Below, piece after piece: positions 46,136 to 57,532 of a stretch of DNA of 64,000 bases (position 1 is the stretch's first letter; every line of letters begins with the position of its first letter). The position numbers were made by a program, and so were the translations under genes. The stretch is from Daphnia pulex. Its lineage: Eukaryota; Arthropoda; Branchiopoda; Diplostraca; Daphniidae. The notes under the pieces were generated by a model. It worked only from the letters and a program-made list of their open reading frames with translations, was not told the origin of the DNA and did no database searches. The stretch is from contig NC_060019.1 in NCBI RefSeq assembly GCF_021134715.1, forward strand, positions 5,394,001 through 5,458,000. The letters are read 5' to 3'.

Positions 46136-48382
46136 TCTCTTCGACGCTTTCTCCAGTAGGCGTCACTGCCAGTGACATTGGCTGTATAGGAGTACATTTT
46201 GCTGATGACCGAGTCAAGTTGACCTTTGGCAGCCATGGCCTTAATTTCCTCCATAGACAATGCAGCTTCTTCGGGATTTTGTCTCAGAAAAACGGAACAC
46301 TGCCCAAGGGCTCGATGGCGTCGTATGCGATCAACCATCCAAAAACAGAAGCGCTCATGTTCAGCAAACGGATAATACGAATACCCGTTTGAATGAGATT
46401 CGTCGGGTTCCTTTGTACAATCAATCTCGGCATATTTCATCAAGTGGTTAGAAGCAATGAGTTCGGATAGGTCTTGTCTGCGACCTTTCTTTGTTGGGTC
46501 AGCTTGCCCAAGAGGAAATAACTTGATGAAAGCCAGAGATACAAGACGAGACATGACCTCAAATTCATTGATAGGCTCAGTTGAAATGGTTGGCCAATTA
46601 ACCGGATCGAGTGCATTTAATATTTCATTTTGTTGAGGAGGCCTGATGTTGTTTGAAATGACGAAAGCGACATCAGGAGGTTGTGGCTGATCAAGAATGT
46701 CTTCTGGTGGAACATCCCTTGTCATGGCTCCTTCGTCAGTGACATTCAATTCATCGTTGTCGCTGTCCATCGTCGGAATATTTAACAAAAGTCCATATTC
46801 GGGCAGCAAATCACATTTGTCTGGCTAAAAGTGATGCGATGTGAAGCAAAGCCTGGATGGTTCTTTATGAGAAATCGGCCAACTTCTTCAACGCGTTTAC
46901 GGCAAACTTTGAATTCGGCACAGGTGTTGTCCACACCTCTCCTTCTTATGACGAGGCACGGAAGTTGCGCTGCTGTGAGAGGAATCTCTCTGATGATTCC
47001 GGCTACGTCTTGTTTGAAATTTGCCACGTAGCCACGAGAAACATGTCCACCAGTAGGTAGCCGGAATACAGACATGATGGAAATTACTGGTGAGAAAAGC
47101 ATTTCTTCAATAGGAGTAAGTTCCCGAATGTGCTTCTGAATTGCTAGTGGAATAGATGAAAAATCACGAACCCTTTAATTTTGAATTCCAAAAGGATTGA
47201 ATTCCTTAAGTTTCTTGCAGTGGCAGCAAATGTAGGGATCGACAATTGCATCTCTTGTAGGCCACAATTCTCGACAGTGCAATTCAGAGTGGAATGTTTG
47301 CATATGCTTGTCGACGAAAGGTTGCGCATGAAGCGGTCCATGGACGGAAGCATCAAAAACATCTAAATATTCTGCTTTGGAGGTTTGACGGGTTTCCCTA
47401 GATCGTCGCTGAACACTTGCATTACTTTGTCGCCTATCGTTAGCTTCATCTTGGGTTTAAATTGGATATAGCATGGACTACTTAAGCTAGAGGACAGGAC
47501 TCTCGTCCTATATCCCGCCGTGTTATAGCTTGTCGGGTGGATTTTTAATCATAATTTTTGAAGAAGGGTCAATCAATAGAGATTTAAAAAGCTATTATAA
47601 GTCTCCAATGCACATTTCTTGTAAATATATATAGATAGATAGATATTTGCGTTTTAATTTTGAGAGGACGGGAGAGGTGTTCGTTGGTTGTCTCCACCTA
47701 GCGCTAAGAATTCTAAACTCTTCCATGGTTTTTAGAAAGAGAACAAACAGAATCCAGAGAATCACCAGAGAATCACAGATAGCAGACCCACCTAATCATA
47801 CCAAACCAAACCAAAAACAGAGAATCACAGAGTGGTCAACCAACAATCACCGCTAGATGGCGACAACCAACGAACACCTACGTCGATTTCTAATTAAAAT
47901 ATCACCGAAATTAAATAATTCCCGCATAGGGATAATTTAATAGACTCCAGCTCATTTTTGAAGCTCGATTCATTAAAGTAACAAAAAAAATTGTAGCCGA
48001 CATAGGATTTGTCAAAGTGACCCGTCCTCTAGCTTAAGTAGTCCATGGATATAGTGGCAGCAAATCGAGAAGCTCAAGCAGCAAGTCTAGCAGCAGTTTG
48101 TTGAGGACACTCGGCTTCTCTGGCGATTGCATGCCTCAGAGCATCTTCAGCACGACGATTAACAGTCTGTTGTTCAGACTCGGCTGATCGTGCTGCAGCA
48201 TTCCTGACAGCATTTGCTTCAAGTCGAGCACACAGCTGTACTTCAGACTCGGCTGATCGTGCTGCTGCATTACTGACAGCCTTTGCTTCAAGTCGAGCAC
48301 ACCGCTGTTCTTCAGATTCCGTTGCTCTACGTTTGGCTTGCCTAGCTGCAAGTTCATCCTTTCGTTTTCTTTTAGAAGACAT
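46129..48382 (-). pseudogene. Helitron replication/helicase protein, N-terminal fragment
   Basis: Minus-strand pieces follow the order of a Helitron protein. The start is at 48,382 (MSSKRKRKDELAARQAKRRA) with repeats of the type ESEEQRCARLEA. A spacer with DVFDASVHGPLHAQPFVDKHM and two CxxC pairs lies at 47,362-47,180. LTPIEEMLFSPVISIMSVFR and RLPTGGH lie at 47,130-47,040. The Helitron-like N domain (46,800-46,140) has LFPLGQADPTKKGRR, YPFAEHERFCFWMVDRIRRH and GSDAYWRKRRRE. Stops and frame changes occur at about 47,180 and 46,800. The HUH nuclease and helicase domains are absent. A 575-bp TIR element interrupts it, and repeat unit B cuts off the 3' side. Confidence 0.85.
47472..48046. mobile_element. 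575-bp TIR element within the Helitron fragment
   Basis: The ends ATGGACTACTTAAGCTAGAG and CTCTAGCTTAAGTAGTCCAT are inverted copies of about 26 bp. GGATATAG flanks both sides (47,464-47,471 and 48,047-48,054), an 8-bp or perhaps 9-bp target duplication. A second inner inverted pair (GTGTTCGTTGGTTGTC and GACAACCAACGAACAC) surrounds a possible chance ORF. It is non-autonomous; 8-9 bp duplications fit hAT, P or Mutator-like families. Confidence 0.85.
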
Positions 48383-48439
48383 TTCGACGTTCGATAACCT
48401 GGGAATAGATTTAACTCTAACTTAACTCTTAACTTCTAA

Positions 48440-48810
48440 ATTAATCCCGGTCAAGACCAGGGACCTTGGGTCTATCTATAAGGTTGTTGATGGAGAAATG
48501 TTATGTCTTGTCTTTTGTGTGGTAAAAATAATCAGACAGAAATGGTGTGTGTTTTACACTCTTTAAAATAACCAAGGTTGTTGATGGAGCAATGTTCTTT
48601 CTTGTTTTTTTGTGTGATAAAAACAATCAGAAAGAAACATTGTGTGTTTGGCAGCCTTTAAAATCAATTTTTCCTTGTTTTTTTGTATGGTAAAAACAAT
48701 CGATATTCTGGGAATAGATAATCATCAAAGTGTTACCTTCGAAAGTTTTACCTTCTTTACTAGTTACTTTATACCCGGTCAAGACCGGGGTACTTGGGTC
48801 TAGCTTTAAG
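48440..48810 (+). repeat. Tandem units with CCCGGTC-AA-GACCGGG hairpin
   Basis: Hairpin-bearing starts at 48,446 (CCCGGTCAAGACCAGGG) and 48,774 (CCCGGTCAAGACCGGGG), each followed by TTGGGTCTA. Between them are two units of about 93 bp that begin GGTTGTTGATGGAG, and a third partial unit. The repeat resumes after the hAT insertion at 50,058. Confidence 0.75.
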
Positions 48811-50057
48811 TAGGGCTGTGGCCCGGGCCATGAAAGCCCGGGCCAAAGTTCGGGCTAAAGGAAAAAAAAACCCAACCCGACTCAACCCATCGAGGCATTT
48901 TTTTAACGGGGCGGGTGATGGGTCGAACCGCCGGGTCCGCTGCTCAACCCGAGATGTGGCGCCATCTATTGGTCAAATAAAGAATCTCACAGCTAGAAAG
49001 TGCCAGAAAGATCTGGAGGGATAGGATAGCTTAAATCCATGCATTGCAGATGCAGAGTTGCACACATTCGATGTTCAGTCATCACGTTTTAAGTAGACGC
49101 TGACACGCGCTAGAGCTTCAAAAGGCAGAACACATGAAGTGGTGAAGGCTGTATGTCTAAACGTAAATCTACTTCTAATAATGGCGAGCAGTTATCGCGT
49201 AAACCTCAAAGTTTGTCTAAATCGAGCAATTCTACTGGGAAAAAGAGAAGTTTACCAATTAACATTAGCATTGAAAGTGATGATGAGAATGAGATGGATG
49301 ATGCAGATGAACTTCCTGCAACAAGCACAGAAATAACCAATCAGTCGAGTTCAGCTCCATTGAAAGTTATCAATTAGTCTATCTTTTAATTTGCTGTTTA
49401 ATGGCTAGAGATCTCCTCAGCATTCCAGCGACAAGCGCAGCTAGCGAGAGGGCCTTTACTGTTGGCAAGGATATTTTTGGCATTTCGAGAATGAGCTTGA
49501 AGCCTGAGACCGTTGAAGCCCTAATCTGTCTACGTTCATGGTACAAAGCAGGATTAGTGGGGGTAAAACAAGTCTACGATTTCTTGGAAGAAAACTTTGA
49601 TACCTTACTTTTCAACTTTTGGAAAACGAAGAAGAAGATTTTTAAAAACAATTTTTTGTATTTGTTCGATAACTACAGTTAATTCGGATTTTTACTTCCA
49701 ACACTTACTTCCAAGTTTCTTTTCGTTTCATTGATGTATGTTTGTTTACATCAATTCTCATGTATTAATTTTTTTTTTTGGTTCATTTAAAACAGAATAA
49801 AAATTCAATTTTTATACGTTAGGAAATTTTTCCATTTATTGATAAACAGACTGAAAAGATGATGAAAAAGTATGATTGACCCGTTAAAAACCCGGGCCGT
49901 GACCCATCCTGTTAATATTTTTTGACCCATGGGTTGGCCCGGGCCGAACCCATTTACTCTGTTGGCCCAACCCACTCCAACCCGTGTTTGAAGAAAAACC
50001 CATCTAGGCAACCCATTAAAAAAAAACCCGCCCAATAAGCTCCGGGCCACAGTCCTA
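48811..50057 (+). mobile_element. Internally deleted hAT element with 8-bp target duplication
   Basis: The ends TAGGGCTGTGGCCCGG and CCGGGCCACAGTCCTA are inverted repeats. GCTTTAAG is present on both sides (48,803-48,810 and 50,058-50,065), the 8-bp duplication of hAT elements. The subterminal zones are rich in CCCGGGCC and AACCCATxxx motifs. It encodes only the N-terminal lead and the C-terminal dimerisation part of a transposase, so it needs a helper. Confidence 0.9.
49153..49682 (+). pseudogene. hAT transposase remnant (N-terminal lead and dimerisation domain)
   Basis: The ORF at 49,153-49,377 (MSKRKSTSNNGEQL) is a low-complexity lead like that before the BED finger. The ORF at 49,401-49,682 holds the hAT C-terminal dimerisation motif, LLSIPATSAASERAF, GISRMSLKPETVEALICLRS and W. 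The BED zinc finger and RNase H-like core are missing, which shows an internal deletion of roughly 1.5-2 kb relative to a full transposase; that estimate comes from usual family size. Confidence 0.85.
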
Positions 50058-50108
50058 GCTTTAAGGTTGTTGATGGAGCAATATTCTTTCTTGTTTTTTT
50101 GTGTGGTA

Positions 50109-50209
50109 GTTGTTACGCTTGACCACCTATATAGTCAAGATCCTTTGTTCGACAAGCAGTCGGTTCTCGTCTCGTCTCATGCTCTACATAGGTGGTCAAG
50201 CGTAATAAC
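50109..50209. mobile_element. 101-bp foldback/MITE-like hairpin
   Basis: GTTGTTACGCTTGACCACCT (50,109 onward) pairs with AGGTGGTCAAGCGTAATAAC (to 50,209) with one mismatch in 22 bp. It interrupts the GTGTGGTAAAAACAATC repeat seen at 48,500-48,700. Confidence 0.75.
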
Positions 50210-50341
50210 AATCTTAGTTCTGCTATCGGCCGCTGTGGTGCGCATCGGCGTAAACTGCGCACGACTTTTTGGCATGTCTACTACTTTTTCATTGGTATAA
50301 CATCTATACTTGCTTATGTGATGTATTTTTATGTTTTACAG

Positions 50342-50774
50342 ACAAGCATCTTATGCCAGAATGATCGGTCAAATTTCCCAATGTGAATTTGCTGCCACAA
50401 AATCCTTGAGGTGCTGTGAAATGAACACTGCAGAGCATTAACACTATATGATGACCTTTACAACCAGATTGAAGAAGGAATTGTGTCAGCTCAAAAAGAC
50501 ATTGAAGCAACCAAGAAGGAGTTGCAAGAAGCAAGACAGATTCGTAGGAATAAAATGAAATATGATGCTTTGGCTGCCATTATTCAAACACAGCCTGATT
50601 GAAAGAGCACCGGCCCAAGAGAAATTATCTGTATTGCGACAGGTACTGGAAGCCTCAGAATGTGAATGTCAGAAATTGGAAGCTAGATTAAAACAAAGAC
50701 GCAAACAATTTCACTTACTCATTTCAACTATCCAAGGATTACAGCAACTTCTCAACAATGATGAAGCATCCTAA
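50342..50774 (+). pseudogene. THO complex subunit 7 (THOC7)-like fragment with two frameshifts
   Basis: After a TTTTACAG acceptor the sequence encodes YARMIGQISQCEFAATKS, then (frame change near 50,440) YDDLYNQIEEGIVSAQKDIE, LQEARQIRRNKMKYDALAAI and IQTQPD. After another frame change near 50,600 it gives LKQRRKQFHLLISTIQGLQQ and LLNNDEAS. This matches the order of the THOC7 coiled coil, a subunit of the mRNA-export THO/TREX complex. The N-terminal part (about 60 residues in the family) is absent, and only transposon DNA lies upstream. A poly(A) signal AATAAA follows at 50,866. The two frame breaks argue for a pseudogene or partial duplicate; nearby intact genes make general sequence error less likely. 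Confidence 0.8.
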
Positions 50775-51820
50775 TTGTTTATTTAGTATGCATCCATATT
50801 CTCTATTTTTGAATAATAATGCTTACAAATACAAATCATTTGAAACACAAAAAAATCTATGTATGAATAAACTATCCAACCGATACATATCCGACAAGGA
50901 ATGCCACAGAAGAATGCTTTAAAAAACACCATCAGTTCTTCTTGAGAGGTCGAATAGATGGATTAAAGCATTTTCCACCAATACCTCGTCACACATGACA
51001 ATCTAAATAATAAGGAAAAATCAATTACCAAGTGTTTCAGTGGGAAAATGTTAAAAATTATAAGTAAACTATACATGTTTGGGTCCTACATATGTAAACA
51101 ATGCCCATATGCCCTGTACAAAACCATTTAATTAATATGACTTCCACTACTTCAATAGTGGAAAACTTAGATGCTACGGATTACCTGAATGATGTAGTAT
51201 TTTTCTATATTTTTCTTTGGTCGAAGTTGTTATCCAGCTCAGAGAAAAAACCCTTTGAAAAAATACTTCCATAAGAGCCCATGTAAAAAAAGGGTGTGGT
51301 TTTATTAATATGGCGGATTGCAGCGTTGTCGGACTACAAGAATCCTGCTATCCGCACGGTGCAAGCAGAGGTCTATACTAGAATTACCTGAAACAGTTAG
51401 GAAATATATTAAGGGGGGGAATTCGAGCTGATTTTAACGTTAGATTTTTCAAGCAAGATAAGAAAACGCCCTAACTTGGAAAATAAAAGCTGGTATCTGC
51501 TTTAAAAAAAGTGGAGCGAAACCCTAGATTAAAACTTCCATACTGGAATTAGCTTACAGTTAGGAAATATATTAAGGGGGAAATTCAAGCTGGTTTTAAC
51601 AAGCAATCTCCCACTCAACCGCACCGAAATACCCCCTTTTTTCCGGAGGTCGTTTTGGGATCGTAATCCGGAAAAGGACTCTAAAAATCCGGACTAGGTC
51701 TATTCTGCTCGGAATCGCAAGGCGATTCTAACGCACGGACACGCACGCACGGACTTGCGTCCTGCTCCGGCTTTTTCTTTCAATAAATTAAACAATTTTA
51801 AAGAATTTCGATTCAAGACA
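50775..51820. other. Convergent intergenic region
   Basis: No supported gene. AATAAA at 50,866 probably serves the THOC7-like copy. A 45-bp direct repeat (CAGTTAGGAAATATATTAAG followed by GGGG and AATTC) occurs at about 51,391 and 51,554. A GC-rich stretch at 51,640-51,775 (CCGGAGGTCG, CACGCACGGAC) looks like another repeat. A minus-strand open stretch around 50,925-51,000 after TTATTTAG has GGKCFNPSIRPLKKN, but I cannot assign it. Confidence 0.4.
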
Positions 51821-51828
51821 TTTATTTA
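51821..51828 (-). terminator. Poly(A) signal of the queuosine salvage gene
   Basis: AATAAA on the minus strand lies about 95 bp after the stop codon of the gene at 51,921-53,415. Confidence 0.5.
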
Positions 51829-51920
51829 TGATTCTGTTCCTCAATTTCCTTCGCAAATCGCAATTTCCATTCACTTTCGTTTCCTTATCAAGTAACATGT
51901 TTCAACATATAAAATTTTGA

Positions 51921-53415
51921 TTAATAATATATGCAACGGACCTTGTGGTAGGGAACTTTGGCAAGAGTTTGAGCAAAACGCCTCCGGTATTCCCACAAGA
52001 AATAATCAATCATGGCACTGCAGTTTTATGTAAAAAATAATTAACAACAAAAAATTTTGAAATAATAAATGCAATTTAAAAAAAATACATACCTGTTCAT
52101 TGGTAAAGAATTTGTCGTTGTATTAACCTGATGTGATTTTAATTCTTCCTTTATTAATTCCACCGACTAAAAAATTTAATTCATGTTAGTTATAACGAAT
52201 TGCTTTTTTTTTACTTCTCAATCGTATTATCGTTAGCATACGTGAATCGAGCACCCACGGATTTCCATTTCTTCCCGATCTCCATTTAAAAACATATGAT
52301 TAGCCAATAACAATCCATGAAGTCTATCGGAATAAGCCATTGCCCCAAAATGAACCAGCGACTGAGGGACCCTGTAATCTGCAAACATGGTGATGGAATC
52401 TACATCAGTAAAATTTCCGAATCCCTAAAAAGACATAGATTTAGTAAACATTTTTATTAATTAAAAAGTTGAATTTTTCTTCGAATACCTTCCCTTTGAA
52501 TATACTCCAAATGTCGGCAACAAGAATTTGTGCTCGCTTGTAAAAGGAAACCTTTTTTCCTTCAATGACCCCTTCATCTCGAAATGATGGGAAGTTTGAA
52601 ATAATTAAATTTAAAAGCTTTGTGGCACTGTTTGCCGATTGCTTGATGCAATTATAAAATTTCCCATCAAATTTCTCATTTAGGATTTTCCCACATTCTT
52701 GCAAAATTCTCCATCTCTCTTCTAAAAGTGGAATAGACTCGCCGGTGCTAGAAATAAATATTTTATCCACTTCTTCTTTTGTTATAGTGGCATAATATTG
52801 TGACGATGTTATTGGAATGTCAGCCTACGCAAAAACAATGAAAAATACAACAAGCAATGCAAACAAAATAAGTTACTTTATTATTTAAAAGAAGTTCTAA
52901 CGCAAATTTATAGATATCACTTTCTACCTCCAGTGCTTTAGTAATCGCAGCGCATAAAGCCATATAACCAGTATACTGTTTTTCGTGGAGCTCAACAGAA
53001 TAGTGTACATTTTCTTCTAAAGCCCAAAATGAAAAATTTAGAGCATCAGCTACAAATAACCTAAGATTTATGTTTTATTAAAACAGACCGATAAAAATCT
53101 TTTTTTTTTTTTTTTATGAAAATACCATTCAATACTTGAAACATCTTCAGTAACAGGCAGTGGATAGGAATGGATCATCATATTGCTTGGTTCGAACTCA
53201 CGTGAAGCGATTGCTCGTGAAATCTAAAGCGAAAATATGTTTAGACCATGGTCTTTTTGTACTACGACTATTGTACTACAACCATCTCTTTGTCGATACA
53301 AAACGAATGTGAAAAGGAATAATACCTCTGATGCAATTTTTCTAATGCCATCTGGATTGATTTCAACGTCCTTTGACACAGAAGCAATGAAAGCAGCAGA
53401 TTCTCTCGGATTCAT
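51921..53415 (-). CDS. QNG1: Queuosine 5'-phosphate N-glycosylase/hydrolase (queuosine salvage protein, DUF2419), complete
   Basis: The enzyme releases queuine base from queuosine 5'-phosphate so that it can be re-used for tRNA modification; eukaryotes obtain queuine from food or microbes. Seven exons on the minus strand: 53,415-53,326; 53,223-53,126; 53,060-52,877; 52,824-52,489; 52,424-52,242; 52,166-52,093; 52,017-51,921. They sum to 1,062 bp, in frame throughout, giving 353 residues (human protein 341). Family landmarks in order: [10 protein letters not shown] at the start, [81 protein letters not shown] (its aspartate is in the active site in the family), [10 protein letters not shown], and the C-terminal HKVRCIYY. 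The start ATG precedes NPRES as in relatives; an in-frame upstream extension is possible. The next gene is divergent. Confidence 0.93.
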
Positions 53416-54963
53416 CTTGCTCAGAGGTACCGTTAGTATACTAGCCTTATAAAAAAAAAAAAAAAAACATTAATTTTGTTATTTGTTGTTGTTTTGTTTT
53501 TTTTCTGATTACAAATGAAACACAATTTAGTTTTTTATTTCATACATGCCCAGACATAATTTTTACGTTTTTACATACCAAATGAAATAAATTGTCCGCT
53601 TCGCATGAAGCACCTAATTAGACAGTGTAGCGATTGCGTTATTGTTTCCAGGCATTACTTTTTTTTTTTAAATGCAATTTGCGATTACTTGAGCAGTTAC
53701 TTACATATGAGAAGCAAATCAATTTTCTATGCACACGACATAAATGGGAACGATTGGCAGTTATAGACTGTTTATTTGTCATACGATAAGGTATGATGGC
53801 CTGTCTTTAACGTGATAGTAACTGAATATAATCTCCATCCAATAAATCCAATAGCCGAAGTGACAGCTGGAATATTCGTCCTGCTTCGTCCAGATTGCTA
53901 AGGCTGTTGCCAAGTCTATTCCGATTAATTAGGGTGACACCTCAAGAGCACCTCACACAAATGTCAAATTATTTTTGTCAGCTGCAAGGTGCTCTAACAC
54001 CTAACAGTATAGCCATAGTCTATACTGTCTATACTATAATAAATAAATAGACCTGGATCATATGCTGAGATACAAGTGTCTCAAATTAATGGTGGTTTTT
54101 TTGCCTCTTGGGATTTTTATCTCTTATCTATACAACTTGGAAACAAATGACGCCATTTTTTGTGTCAAGTGCATTGCTTTTTTATTTCAAATGTAATTTC
54201 AATTAATAGTGGTTGGAGGTGGAAATTCTTTTTACATGTCACGAATGCGTTTTGAACGAATTACCGGCGGACTGCCGGCTGGTAGAGGTTACGTTTTATG
54301 ACTTAGGCCGCTCGGGTTAAAATGTAGTAATTATTATATTCTAGCTTGCTTCTAGCAAAAAAAAAAAAAAAAAAAAAAAACAAATACAAAACAAAAACAA
54401 AACAGAAACAATTAGTTACCCGAAAAATTGTTGGCCAGAGAGCTTGAGAGCTTGAGAAAGCAGTGAGAGCTGTGGACGGCTGTGGACCTGTGTGGTGAGT
54501 GGTGAGAGGCCAGTCAGGCCACTGAGACTGCTACGTACTGACAGCACAGGAGACCATGTTGCGGAGACCATGTTGAGTCAGGAGCACGAGCACTAGAGCA
54601 TTAAATTATGGTTCTGCACTGCGCATCCAAGTAAAATTAAATTAGTGTTGGCAGAATACTCTTTTGCTTTTGCTTATGCTTTTGCTTTTGCAATGTCAAT
54701 TCAAATAATCAAATTTCAAATGCTATAAAAATAAAGTTTTGAGACATTTGGCAACATGGTGGCAACAAGTCTTTGTTTGGGAGTTTGGGAATTTACTCAT
54801 TTAGGATCTTTTTCTTTTTGCATTTTTTTTTCTACAGGCTGACTAAACTTATAACATTAGTTATAAACTGTATTGAAGTTCAAGTATATACCGAAGTTCG
54901 CTATTTATTGAATTCTTCCAATCTTTCTGATGGTGAAATTCATTCCCTGCCCCATTTTTTAGA
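53416..54963. promoter_or_regulatory. Divergent intergenic region between QNG1 and the type I receptor gene
   Basis: This 1.5-kb gap separates two divergent start codons and must hold both promoters. Visible features are a long A-run at 54,357-54,380, a TTTTGC-type microsatellite near 54,665-54,700, and a small imperfect foldback at 53,930-54,005 (AGAGCACCT and AGGTGCTCT). Purine-rich direct repeats lie near 54,435-54,520 (GAGCTTGAGA, GGCTGTGGAC). No TATA box was assigned. Confidence 0.45.
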
Positions 54964-57532
54964 ATGATTTATTCAAAGGCACTGCGAATTTTTAGTTTTT
55001 CACTGCTTGTATCTACATGCGTTGTCTCTGACGACGACGGTTCCAGTGAAGGTAGGCCTGTGTATCAATATTCTATATTTTTGTGAATTGTCTGTTATTT
55101 AAATCGGTAATATGTAACAACTGTTGATTCATTGATTTCAGATTTAGTTTTTTCAAGCTCTTTACTGGAAAGTATGCCAAGTTTTCCAATGGGTATGTTT
55201 GAAGATGATGAAGAAAATAGCCTCCCCATATCTGGAAATGGAACATTTGGTATACCTAACTTAAACAAGCATCATCCTAAATATCAATGCCATTCCTGTG
55301 AACAGCCAGACTGTTCAGAAGAAACCATTTGCAATAATGCCTACCAGGTCTCATTATTGTACTTTAATTCTGTGTAAAATTTATTTACTAATTTTTATCC
55401 ATTAATGATTAGTGTTGGAAATCTCGTGTTCGAGATATTTCTGGGGTTGAATCAGTTTCTAAGGGTTGTACTACAAATGCAGAACAAGTTGTACTTTATT
55501 GCAATACTTTGTCATTTGATGGAAATGGAGAAATTCAACAGGAAAGCAGCTCTTATGCCATAGAATGTTGTGAAGGAAATTTTTGTAACAATGGCACTTT
55601 TCCCATGCTCCCTACCACTCAATATTCAGGTAAATAGAAAGGCTACAATGTGGTTCTAAATCCATATTTATTGCTTAATTTGGCTACATCATTTTTTGTC
55701 CCCCCCCCCCTCCCTTCTTTTGCAGACAACTCAGAAGATGAAGAATACTATGCAACTGTTTTACGCTTAATGCTAGCTATTCTGTGCCCTGTTGTGATTT
55801 TGGGCATCGTTCTGGCTGTAATTCTATTAATGATGCGGCATTGGCACAGACGCCGAATGGCTCGGCTCACCACTATGGAAGGTTCGCAAGATCCTGATTA
55901 CACTTACAGGGATGAGTTACGAGTGACAGCTGCTGGAGACAGTACTTTAAGGGTATTTAAAATTATTATCATTTCTTTCTATATATCTAACATCAAATTT
56001 TGAAAAATAGGAAGTTTTCGAGCATTCCGTTACATCTGGAAGTGGCTCTGGAATGCCTCTACTTATTCAGAGAACTTTGGCCAAACAGGTATTCCATGCC
56101 GTTTTCTACGTTCTTGATGGAGATTAAAATTTTTCTTGTCCAAATTTACAGATTACTCTAGGCGAATGTATCGGAAAAGGACGTTATGGAGAGGTTTGGA
56201 GAGGATTGTGGCATGGAGAAAGCGTTGCTGTTAAAATTTTCTTTTCTAGAGATGAAGCATCATGGACAAGAGAAACAGAGATTTACAGGTATTCGTCAAA
56301 TTATCTTTTTAGTTCCAAATTAATTTAAATAATACATTTTATTCCACATAGTACAATGTTGTTTCGCCATGAGAATATTTTGGGATACATTGGATCTGAC
56401 ATGACGTCTCGTAATTCTATTACGCAATTGTGGCTCGTTACCCATTATCATCCCTTAGGTTCTCTCTATGACCATCTGAACCGCCATTCGCTTAACCATG
56501 TCCAACTGTTGCATTTATCTATATCGGCTATCAGTGGCATTCTCCATCTTCACACTGAGATTTTTGGAACCCAGGTACCAAATTCATCTCTGTTGTTCCT
56601 TCTTCACTTTGAATGTTTAATGCGATCTAGCTATGTTTTTTTTATTATTATTATTATTATTATTTTCTTGTGGTAGCACATTCGTTTGTTCAATTTTATA
56701 TTTATTTAGGGTAAACCTGCAATTGCTCATCGAGACATTAAAACGAAAAATATTCTGGTCAGATCGAATGGAATGTGCGTTATAGCGGATTTTGGTTTGG
56801 CAGTTACTCACACTCAAACAACTGGTGAAATGAATGTTGCCAACAATCCTCGTGTGGGCACTAAACGCTATATGAGCCCTGAAGTGTTGGATCAAACGTA
56901 ATTACCTATTAATTTTTCGCATTGTATATGGAAACATTTTTAACTTTTTTCCTTTCTCTGTTTTTCAAAACAGAATCAATATGAGTATTTTTGAATCTTT
57001 TCGACGGGTGGACATGTATGCTTTTGGTGCGTCTTCGTTAACATTTTTAGAATTCTTTTATTATTTTGTCTATATTTTTTATTGTGTTTTCATAGGTCTT
57101 GTTCTGTGGGAAATGTGCCGACGTACCGTGTCGTCAGGATTTGTTGAGGAATACCGGCCTCCCTTTTTTGATATGGTGCCGTCAGATCCGAGTTTTGAAG
57201 ATATGCGTAAAGTGGTTTGCATTGACCAGTATCGACCAGTTATTCCTATGCATTGGGAATCAGATCCAGTAAATATGTGTTTTTCAACACCTTCATAATT
57301 TTATGAAAATCTCTACCTTTTTATACTCTATTAGATCGACTCATACTGTGAGTGGTTACGCTAACTATGTTCTTATCCATTATTTCTGTAGATTCTGTCG
57401 GGCATTTGGCACTTAATGAAAGAATGCTGGCACCAAAATCCCAACGTCCGACTCCCCGCACTTCGATTAAAGAAATCTCTGTTGAAACTAGCTATGCAGG
57501 ATCCATCTCTGAATTTTAGACTTGATTTTTGA
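54964..57532 (+). CDS. sax: Type I BMP/TGF-beta receptor serine/threonine kinase, Saxophone (ALK1/2) class, complete
   Basis: Membrane receptor that binds BMP-type ligands with a type II receptor and phosphorylates receptor SMADs. Eleven exons: 54,964-55,051; 55,142-55,347; 55,413-55,629; 55,726-55,952; 56,011-56,088; 56,152-56,288; 56,352-56,574; 56,710-56,897; 56,974-57,026; 57,096-57,268; 57,392-57,532. They sum to 1,731 bp, 576 residues, with consistent phases and GT-AG borders. Seen in order: signal peptide ([16 protein letters not shown]), an acidic stretch, a cysteine-rich ectodomain ending [10 protein letters not shown], a transmembrane helix at about residues 178-203, the GS motif [60 protein letters not shown]. 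The L45 loop [13 protein letters not shown] is of the ALK1/ALK2/Saxophone type, not Thickveins or Baboon, which supports SMAD1/5-type signalling. Confidence 0.93.
56638..56664. repeat. (ATT)n microsatellite in an intron
   Basis: A run of about eight ATT units within intron 7 of the receptor gene. Confidence 0.85.

Noticed and set aside
51300..51372. Short ORF starting MADCSVVGL
   Set aside because: Only 23 codons, no splice context or family match.
54773..54967. Alternative upstream ORF before the receptor gene
   Set aside because: It is in a different frame, ends at the receptor start and has no domain; the receptor start at 54,964 gives a clean signal peptide.
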